From NCBI GenBank assembly GCA_035460965.1, contig DATHWB010000005.1, positions 1 to 23,052 on the forward strand: 23,052 nt of DNA. The letters run 5' to 3'. The translations under genes and the position numbers were made by a program. The notes under the pieces are model-generated. The model was not told where the DNA came from. It did no database searches and was given only the letters and a program-made list of their open reading frames with translations. Below are positions 17,576 through 23,052 of this stretch, in pieces. Each line of letters begins with the position of its first letter. Positions within the stretch are counted from its first letter, which is position 1. The DNA is from DATHWB01 sp035460965 (GTDB taxonomy: Bacteria; Actinomycetota; Acidimicrobiia; Spongiisociales; ZC4RG35).

Positions 17576-19331
17576 AGAAGAGGCCGACGACGTTGCCGTC
17601 GTCGTCGATGTCGACGTTCATGTAGGCGGGGGTGGAGCCGAGGCCGGGCATCGTGCGCATGTCGCCGAGCAGCGGGTAGATGAACCCTGCTCCGACCGAA
17701 GCCCTCACCTCTCTCACCGGGACCGTGAACCCGCTGGGTGCGCCCTTCAACGCCGGGTCGTGGCTGATCGACAGGTGTGTCTTGGCCATGCAGATCGGCA
17801 GGTATCCGTAGCCGTCCCGTTCGAACGAGGCGATCTGAGACTCCGCCAGGGCGGAGTACTCGACGTCGCCGGCGTTGTAGATGTCCTTGCAGATGATCTC
17901 GATCTTTTGCTTGATCGACATGTTGAGGGGGTACAGGTACGAGAACTCCTTCGGCTCTTCGCACGCCCGGACCACCGCTTCGGCCAGGTCGGCGGCCCCG
18001 TCACCACCCTTGGCCCAGTGTTCTGCGAGCACCGCGTCCGAGGCCCCGGCTGCCAGGGCGGCCTCTCGGATGAGGTTGATCTCGGCCCACGTGTCCGTCG
18101 GGAAGGAGTTGATCGCCACCACGACGGGTACCCCGTACCGCTTGGCGTTCTTGATGTGGGCCAGCATGTTGTCCATGCCCGCCGACAGCAGGTACAGGTT
18201 ATTGTCGGTGTATGCCTTGTCGAGCGGTCGGCCGAGGACGACCTTCGGCCCGCCTCCGTGGGTCTTGAGTGCCCGGACCGTGGCGACCAGCACGACGCAG
18301 TCGGGCTGGAGGCTCGACGTTCGGCACTTGATGTCCATGAACTTCTCCATCCCCATGTCGGCTCCGAAGCCGGACTCGGTGATGACGTAGTCCGCCAGGT
18401 GGAGCGCGATGCGGTCGGCGAGGATCGAGGAGTTGCCGTGGGCGATGTTGGCGAAGGGTCCGGCGTGGACGAATGCGGCCTGGCCCTCCAGCGTCTGCAT
18501 GACCGTCGGGTGGAGGGTGTCCTTCATCAGCACCGTGGTGGCCCCGGCCATTCCGAGGTCTTCCAGCGTGATCGGCTTGCCGTCCTTGGAGTTGCCGATC
18601 ACGACTCGGGAGACGCGCTCGCGCAGGTTGCGGAGGGCAGACCCGTAGCTGTCCCCGTCGACCAGGGCCAGAATCGCCATGAGTTCGGAAGCCACGGTGA
18701 TGTCGAACCCGGTCTCGCGCGGTCGACCGTCCAGCTTGCCGCCCAGACCCACGATCACGTTGCGCAAGGCGCGGTCGTTGATGTCGACCACGCGGTTCCA
18801 CTGCAGGTTGAAGACGTCGATGCCCAGGCGGTCGAGTCCGACAGCCTTCAACTGCTCGTCGGACATTCGAGTCTCGTGATACCAGCGGGCGTCGATGGCG
18901 GCGGCCACCAGGTTGTGAGCGGCGGTGATGGCGTGGATGTCGCCGGTCAGGTGCAGGTTGAACTCGTCCATCGGCACGACCTGGCTGTATCCACCTCCGG
19001 CCGCTCCGCCCTTGATCCCGAAGGTGGGGCCCATCGACGGCTGCCGGATGCAGGCGATCGCCTCTCTGCCGATCTTGCCCATGCCCTGGGTGAGGCCGAT
19101 CGTGGTGGTGGTCTTCCCTTCGCCGAGGGGGGTGGGCGTGATGGCGGTGACGTCGATGTACTTGCCGCGGGGTTGGGTGGCGATCCGCTTGAGCGAGTCG
19201 AGGTGGACTTTCGCCTTCGTGCGCCCGTACGGGATCAGTTCGTCGTCGAGCAGTCCGATCCGTGCCGCGATCTCGGAAATCGGCTCAAGGTCGGCCTGTC
19301 GTGCGATGTCGATGTCGCTGGGAACGGACAT
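17574..19331 (-). CDS. fhs: Formate-tetrahydrofolate ligase
   Basis: The 585-residue product joins formate to THF with ATP, giving 10-formyl-THF (reversible). It has the family P-loop region TPTPLGEGKTTTTIGL (about 65-80), RQPSMGPTFGIKGGAAGGG, the DIHAITAAHNL segment, FVHAGPFANIAHGNSS, the AINSFPTDT strand and the C-terminal MRTMPGLGSTPAYMNVDID. Its length is somewhat above the usual 555-560 because of an N-terminal leader of about 25 residues that is common in the family. The start ATG 19331 is preceded by GAGGAG. It is the first gene of the minus-strand formate cluster; the next gene begins 190 nt downstream, across the inverted repeat, so it may share a transcript with the formate dehydrogenase genes. 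Confidence 0.97.
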   Translation of the reverse strand: MSVPSDIDIARQADLEPISEIAARIGLLDDELIPYGRTKAKVHLDSLKRIATQPRGKYIDVTAITPTPLGEGKTTTTIGLTQGMGKIGREAIACIRQPSMGPTFGIKGGAAGGGYSQVVPMDEFNLHLTGDIHAITAAHNLVAAAIDARWYHETRMSDEQLKAVGLDRLGIDVFNLQWNRVVDINDRALRNVIVGLGGKLDGRPRETGFDITVASELMAILALVDGDSYGSALRNLRERVSRVVIGNSKDGKPITLEDLGMAGATTVLMKDTLHPTVMQTLEGQAAFVHAGPFANIAHGNSSILADRIALHLADYVITESGFGADMGMEKFMDIKCRTSSLQPDCVVLVATVRALKTHGGGPKVVLGRPLDKAYTDNNLYLLSAGMDNMLAHIKNAKRYGVPVVVAINSFPTDTWAEINLIREAALAAGASDAVLAEHWAKGGDGAADLAEAVVRACEEPKEFSYLYPLNMSIKQKIEIICKDIYNAGDVEYSALAESQIASFERDGYGYLPICMAKTHLSISHDPALKGAPSGFTVPVREVRASVGAGFIYPLLGDMRTMPGLGSTPAYMNVDIDDDGNVVGLF

Positions 19332-19358
19332 CTGGGCTCCTCGGTCGAGACGGCGGCG

Positions 19359-19364
19359 AGCGTA
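19359..19364 (-). promoter_or_regulatory. Possible -10 box of fhs
   Basis: TACGCT on the minus strand lies 27 nt before the fhs ATG, leaving a short leader that holds the GAGGAG ribosome binding site. There is no clear -35. This is offered only as a candidate. Confidence 0.2.
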
Positions 19365-19384
19365 GCGGTAGCACCACCGCGGTG

Positions 19385-19402
19385 CGGGGGAGGACGCCCC
19401 CG
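19385..19402 (-). terminator. Possible hairpin terminator after glgA
   Basis: Twelve nt past the glgA stop on the minus strand is CGGGGG-N6-CCCCCG, a 6-bp GC stem with a 6-nt loop, followed by a short CACCGCGGTG palindrome. There is no T-run. It would separate glgA from fhs. Confidence 0.4.
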
Positions 19403-19414
19403 TTCAGGCGGTGA

Positions 19415-20830
19415 TCATCGGCGTCGCATCCGCCGATACAGGTCGACGTACTCGCCGGCACGAACGCGCCAGGAATTGTCGATCGCCATCGCCCGCACCT
19501 GGGCCCTCTGCCAGGCGGGACGGTCCTGATGGAGTGTGAGGCCCTGGCCGATGGCCCACCCCAGGCCATCCTCGGTGTAGTGCTCGAACACGAAGCCGGT
19601 CCCGGAGTCCCCGGTGACGTGCTCGACGGTGTCGGCGAGGCCGCCCACCCGGCGCACGACCGGGAGCGTGCCGTAGGCCAGCGAGTACATCTGGTTGAGT
19701 CCGCTCGGCTCGTACAGGGACGGCATCAGGAACAGGTCCGATCCGGCTTCGATCATGTGCGCCAGTCGATTGTCGTAGCCGTTCACGAACGCCACCTTCT
19801 CGCCGTATGCGGTCGCGAGTGCCCTCAGGAGGCGCTCGTAGCGCTCCTCGCCGGATCCGAGTACCACGAGTCGCACGTCCCAGCTGTCGAGGAAGTGGCG
19901 GAGGGGGGTGGCCATGATGTCGAACCCCTTCTGGGACGCCAACCGGGAGACGACCCCCATCACCGGGACGTTCGTTCGATACGACACGCCGAGTTCGGTG
20001 AGGAGGGCCTCCTTGTTGCGCTCCTTACGCCACAGCGAGCGCGACGAGTAGCGCCACGGGATGAGGAGGTCCGTGCTCGGGTTCCACTCGGTGGTGTCGA
20101 TCCCGTTGAGGATTCCGACCACCCGGTCGGCGCGCCGTCGCAGTACCGGGTCGAGGCCGGCCCCTCCCTCCGGTGTCTGGATCTCCCTGGCATAGGTGGG
20201 GCTGACCGTCGATATCCAGTCGGTGTGGAGCAGGCCGGTCTCGAGGAACGAGTACCACCCTCCGGCGAGGTGATCCTGGTGGAGCAGACCGACGTCGGTG
20301 AGTTCGAGATCGCCGACCGTGCCCGCCGGGAACGTGCCCTGGTAGCCGAGGTTGTGGATCGTGAGCAGCACCGGGACGTCCGCCAGACGCAGGTGACGGG
20401 TCCGTGTCAAGAGCGGGACCAGCCCCGTCTGCCAGTCGTTGCAGTGGATGATCGACGGTTTGAATCCAGCCGCCTGGCAGGTCCGGAGGGCCAGGTCCTG
20501 GAACAGCGCCCACCGCACGTGTTCGTCCCGATCGTCCGTGTACAGCGTCCCCCGATCGAAGACCCCGGGCACGTCGAGGAACAGCGTGGCGGCCGCCCGA
20601 TCCGAGAGGACCCTCCAGTGCCACGTTCGCCCACCCAGGGTGACGGGTGGGCCGCCGAGCTCGGGTTCATGCTGCAGGGATCCGAGGTCGATCGAGTCGT
20701 ATCGCGGGGTGATGCTGAGGACTTCGTGACCGAGCGCCCGAAGCTCGGTGGGCAACGCACCGGAGACGTCGGCCAGGCCTCCGGTCTTCGACCATGGCAC
20801 GATCTCCGAACTGAGGAACAGGATCCTCAT
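19415..20830 (-). CDS. glgA: Glycogen synthase (ADP-glucose type, GT5)
   Basis: The 471-residue product extends alpha-1,4-glucan from a nucleotide glucose donor. It begins MRILFLSSEIVPWSKTGGLADVSG (shortened here: the donor-binding KTGGL motif has Lys15), and contains IHCNDWQTGLVP, TIHNLGYQG, GILNGIDTTEWNP, VSRLASQKGFD and the retaining-GT motif EPSGLNQMYSLAYG followed by VVRRVGGLADTV. The length matches bacterial GlgA (about 477). This two-domain GT5 type is the classical GlgA rather than the GT4 type common in many actinobacteria. Its ATG overlaps the stop of the upstream oxidoreductase gene (ATGA), so the two are translationally coupled. Confidence 0.94.
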   Translation of the reverse strand: MRILFLSSEIVPWSKTGGLADVSGALPTELRALGHEVLSITPRYDSIDLGSLQHEPELGGPPVTLGGRTWHWRVLSDRAAATLFLDVPGVFDRGTLYTDDRDEHVRWALFQDLALRTCQAAGFKPSIIHCNDWQTGLVPLLTRTRHLRLADVPVLLTIHNLGYQGTFPAGTVGDLELTDVGLLHQDHLAGGWYSFLETGLLHTDWISTVSPTYAREIQTPEGGAGLDPVLRRRADRVVGILNGIDTTEWNPSTDLLIPWRYSSRSLWRKERNKEALLTELGVSYRTNVPVMGVVSRLASQKGFDIMATPLRHFLDSWDVRLVVLGSGEERYERLLRALATAYGEKVAFVNGYDNRLAHMIEAGSDLFLMPSLYEPSGLNQMYSLAYGTLPVVRRVGGLADTVEHVTGDSGTGFVFEHYTEDGLGWAIGQGLTLHQDRPAWQRAQVRAMAIDNSWRVRAGEYVDLYRRMRRR

Positions 20831-21678
20831 GCGATACGGCGGACGAACTCCGCGGTCGACTCCAGATCCTCGAGGACGCGGGCGGGTTCGTTGGACTCCA
20901 CGGCGAAGACGACTTCGTCGACGCCGGCTTCCCGCGCCCGCTCCACCGAGCGTTCGTCCGGCCGTGCTCCGAAGATCGCGAAGCCGAACGTGCCCGGATC
21001 GCGTCCGGCGTCTTCCAGCGCCTGTCGCACCGCGGCGGTCTCCTCAGGTAGGGACGCCCTGCCGTGGGGGATCCAACCGTCACAGAACTCGACGAGGTGC
21101 GCGAGCAGCTTCGGCCCGAACTTGCCACCCAAGTAGATGGGCGGATGTGGTCGCTGCACGGGTTTCGGCCACGCCCAGGACGGCTCCAGCGTCAGGATGT
21201 CGCCGTCGAACGATGCTTCGTCCTCGGTCCACAGCGCCCTCATGAGCAGCACCTTCTCCCGCAGCAGGGCCCGACGCCGGCGGTACTCCACCCCGTGGTG
21301 GTTCATCTCCTCGATGTTCCATCCGTATCCCACTCCGAACAGGAAGCGACCGTTGGACAGGTGGTCGACGGTGGCCACCTCCTTGGCAGTCCAGATCGGA
21401 TCGCGTTGGGAGACCAGCGTGATGCCCGTCCCGAGCTTGATCCTCTCGGTCACCGCCGCCATCGCCCCCAGCGCCACGAAGCTGTCGTGGGTGCGCCAGT
21501 ACTTCTCGGGCAGCGGAGCGGCGTCCTTGCGGCCTCCCCACGGGGTGGTGCGAGCGGTCGGGATGTGGCTGTGCTCTGGCAGCCACAGGGAGTAGAAGCC
21601 GAGCCGTTCGCAGTGCCGTGCCACGTCCAATGGCGGCATCGTCGTGTCGGTGGCGAAGATGTCGATTCCGAAGTCCAT
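20827..21678 (-). CDS. LLM-class (luciferase-like, probable F420-dependent) oxidoreductase
   Basis: The 283-residue product is a TIM-barrel luciferase-like protein. Signatures are MDFGIDIFATD at the first strand, HCERLGFYSLWLPEHSHIP, AMAAVTERIKLGTGITL, RDPIWTAKEVATVDHLSNGR and VGYGWNIEEMNHHG, which resemble the actinobacterial F420-dependent TIGR03619-type group. The substrate is unknown and F420 use is inferred from the group, not from a visible decisive residue. The ATG at 21678 is preceded by CATACT and a 6-nt gap. Downstream it overlaps glgA, though a metabolic link to glycogen is not evident. Confidence 0.87.
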   Translation of the reverse strand: MDFGIDIFATDTTMPPLDVARHCERLGFYSLWLPEHSHIPTARTTPWGGRKDAAPLPEKYWRTHDSFVALGAMAAVTERIKLGTGITLVSQRDPIWTAKEVATVDHLSNGRFLFGVGYGWNIEEMNHHGVEYRRRRALLREKVLLMRALWTEDEASFDGDILTLEPSWAWPKPVQRPHPPIYLGGKFGPKLLAHLVEFCDGWIPHGRASLPEETAAVRQALEDAGRDPGTFGFAIFGARPDERSVERAREAGVDEVVFAVESNEPARVLEDLESTAEFVRRIA

Positions 21679-21684
21679 GTCCCG

Positions 21685-21690
21685 AGTATG
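21685..21690 (-). promoter_or_regulatory. Possible -10 box of the LLM oxidoreductase gene
   Basis: CATACT on the minus strand lies 6 nt before the ATG at 21678, the same distance as the other apparent leaderless starts, but the first base is not T. It lies in the 44-nt gap between two divergent genes, so any promoters there are close-packed. Confidence 0.25.
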
Positions 21691-21722
21691 CCGCTCCCGA
21701 CTTGTGGAGGTCGGTCCTGTCG

Positions 21723-22778
21723 GTGAACGTGGACCGGATGCGAGACCTCATCACCGCCGAGATCGAACGGTCGGGTCCCCTCCCCTTCGAACGATTCATG
21801 GACCTCGCCCTCTACGGGGACGGGGGCTTCTTCGCCTCGGAGTCGTTGCGGAGCCAGCGTGGAGGCGACTTCCTCACCTCGCCCGAGGTGTCGCCCCTGT
21901 TCGGTGAGACCTTGGCCGAGTTGGTTCGATCCGAGTGGGAGCGTATCGGAGGTCCGTTTCGCCTCGTCGAGGTGGGGGGCGGATCCGGGTCGCTGCTGCG
22001 GCCGCTCCTGGCGGTCGTCGAACCCGAGACATGGGCGGTGGAGGTGTCCCCTCCCGCCCGGGAGGCGCTGGCAGCCGTGCTCGGCGACGGCCGCGTGGCC
22101 TCCTCGTTGGACGCCGTGCCCGATCCGCTGCGGGGTGTGGTGATCGCCAACGAACTGCTCGACAACCTCCCCATGGCGGTGGCCCAGCTCACCCCGCGCG
22201 GATGGCGGGAGCGGTGGGTCGGCCGGGAGGAGGACGGCCTGGCGTTCGTCGACGCCGAAGTCCGACCGGGGGTCCGGCGCTGGCTCGACAGGTTCGCCGG
22301 CCCTGTCGAAGAAGGGGGTTGGGTGGAGGTGCAGTTGAGGGCGTATGGGTGGGTGGTCGGGGTGGTGAGCCGGCTCGAGGCGGGGGCGGTCGTGCTGTTC
22401 GACTACGGCGACACGGCCGAGAACCTGGCTCCCCGCCGCCAGGACGGGACGCTCAGGACCTACCGCGCTCATCACCTCGGGCCGCATCCCCTCGACGAGC
22501 CTGGAGCCACCGACATCACCGCCGACGTCAACATCAGCGCGATCGAAGCGGCGGCGCGGGAGGCGGGGGCCGAGGTCGAAGTCTGGCGCCAGGACGACTT
22601 CCTGGGGTCACTCGGGTTGCGCCAGAGGATCAGCACCATGCGTCACGAGGAGTTGGAACTGGCCAGATCCGGCGACGAGATGGGCCGCCTTCGCCTCCGC
22701 ACCCGACGCACCGAAGCCGAGACGCTGCTCCACCCGCGGGGTCTGGGTGATTTCAAGGTGGTCGTCGCCCGGAAGTGA
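21723..22778 (+). CDS. MidA / NDUFAF7-family SAM-dependent methyltransferase
   Basis: The 351-residue product belongs to the DUF185/MidA family, whose mitochondrial members methylate an arginine of a complex I subunit; the bacterial substrate is mostly unknown. It shows GPLPFERFMDLALYGDGGFF, GGDFLTSPEVSPLFGE, the SAM-binding LVEVGGGSGSLLRPLL (about 81-96), VIANELLDNLPMAVAQ, VLFDYGD and TDITADVNISAIEAAA, all characteristic. The start could be GTG 21723 (chosen; a GGAGG lies 12 nt upstream), GTG 21729 or ATG 21738; the conserved region begins shortly after all three. It is transcribed divergently from the LLM oxidoreductase gene. Confidence 0.88.
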   Translation: MNVDRMRDLITAEIERSGPLPFERFMDLALYGDGGFFASESLRSQRGGDFLTSPEVSPLFGETLAELVRSEWERIGGPFRLVEVGGGSGSLLRPLLAVVEPETWAVEVSPPAREALAAVLGDGRVASSLDAVPDPLRGVVIANELLDNLPMAVAQLTPRGWRERWVGREEDGLAFVDAEVRPGVRRWLDRFAGPVEEGGWVEVQLRAYGWVVGVVSRLEAGAVVLFDYGDTAENLAPRRQDGTLRTYRAHHLGPHPLDEPGATDITADVNISAIEAAAREAGAEVEVWRQDDFLGSLGLRQRISTMRHEELELARSGDEMGRLRLRTRRTEAETLLHPRGLGDFKVVVARK

Positions 22779-22848
22779 GGGGTCGAGGCCGGTCGGAACA
22801 CGCACGGCTCGGATGAGGGGCTTCTCGGGACAACTACCGTCCGGCGTC

Positions 22849-22911
22849 ATGGCGACGTCGCGAGGGCGTGCCAGCGGTTCACGCGTCAGATCAACACGTC
22901 AGGAGTCCTGA
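22849..22911 (+). other. Possible 20-codon upstream leader ORF
   Basis: An ATG 8 nt after a TACCGT box opens a 20-codon frame (MATSRGRASGSRVRSTRQES) that ends 3 nt before the next gene's ATG, overlapping its ribosome binding site. It fits a leaderless leader ORF but may be chance; there is no codon or homology evidence. Confidence 0.2.
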
Positions 22912-22914
22912 TCC

Positions 22915-23052
22915 ATGCGGATCGCCATCGGAGAGTTCAGCCAGGAAACGAACACCTTCAGCCCGGTCCCGACGGACATGGCCGCGTTCGAGCGGTTCGG
23001 CTACGCGGTGGGTGACGCCTTCGACCTGCGGGATGGCGCCGAACGGTCGGAG
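22915..23052 (+). CDS. MlrC / M81-family metallopeptidase, N-terminal fragment (cut by window end)
   Basis: The first 46 codons are visible and the frame is open to the window end. The start MRIAIGEFSQETNTFSPVP matches the beginning of the microcystinase C (MlrC, M81, formerly DUF1485) family, where the Glu of the ETNTFSP motif lies in the zinc-site region. A ribosome binding site AGGAG (22901-22905) lies 9 nt before the ATG. Most members are uncharacterised amidohydrolase-like metalloenzymes and few act on microcystin, so the substrate is unknown. Confidence 0.8.
   Translation, partial: MRIAIGEFSQETNTFSPVPTDMAAFERFGYAVGDAFDLRDGAERSE

Noticed and set aside
17760..19529. A 589-codon plus-strand open frame opposite fhs
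   Set aside because: It is antisense to a clear fhs gene, has biased Val/Gly/Asp composition and no recognisable domain.

Overview
The window is high-GC DNA from an actinobacterium, most likely of the Acidimicrobiia type (inference; there is no rRNA to confirm it). Supporting signs are the order acpS / nnr / alr / tsaE-tsaB-rimI-tsaD / groES-groEL, a mycothiol-type maleylpyruvate isomerase domain protein, an F420-type luciferase-like oxidoreductase, many GTG starts, and several genes whose start codon lies only 6-8 nt after a TANNNT -10 box, as in leaderless actinobacterial transcripts. No tRNA, rRNA, CRISPR array or autonomous mobile element is visible, and no gene-free stretch exceeds 300 bases.

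Layout. 41-418 is acpS, meeting tail to tail a minus-strand type III CoA-transferase gene (419-1609). 1863-7559 is a tightly packed plus-strand run: nnr, alr, a family 4 uracil-DNA glycosylase gene, tsaE, tsaB, rimI and tsaD. Most neighbours overlap by 1-4 nt, so translation is probably coupled; the glycosylase gene starts 11 nt after alr. Two tandem CIRCE operators (7609-7635 and 7643-7669) precede groES-groEL (7722-9665), which end at a strong hairpin. Then come a DinB/MDMPI-fold gene (9807-10565) and a nitroreductase-like gene broken by a single-base frameshift (10635-11947).

11979-19331, all on the minus strand, is the most interesting part: fhs (formate-THF ligase), a formate dehydrogenase in three genes, and a metF-like methylene-THF reductase gene. 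The molybdopterin subunit gene reads through an in-frame TGA (17138-17140) at exactly the catalytic selenocysteine position of formate dehydrogenases. A SECIS-like hairpin follows with the same GGUCU loop at the same 18-nt distance as I recall for E. coli fdhF. The enzyme is also split: the [4Fe-4S] domain that normally starts the catalytic chain sits instead at the C-terminus of a separate ferredoxin-type subunit encoded two genes downstream. A NuoE-NuoF fusion subunit would pass the electrons to NAD+. Together these genes form a formate/tetrahydrofolate one-carbon module; FolD and the selenocysteine machinery are not in the window. A 128-bp imperfect inverted repeat lies between fhs and the catalytic subunit gene.

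19415-21678 (minus) holds an F420-type oxidoreductase gene translationally coupled to a glycogen synthase gene. 21723-22778 (plus) is a MidA-family methyltransferase gene, and an MlrC/M81-family gene starts at 22915 and runs off the end.
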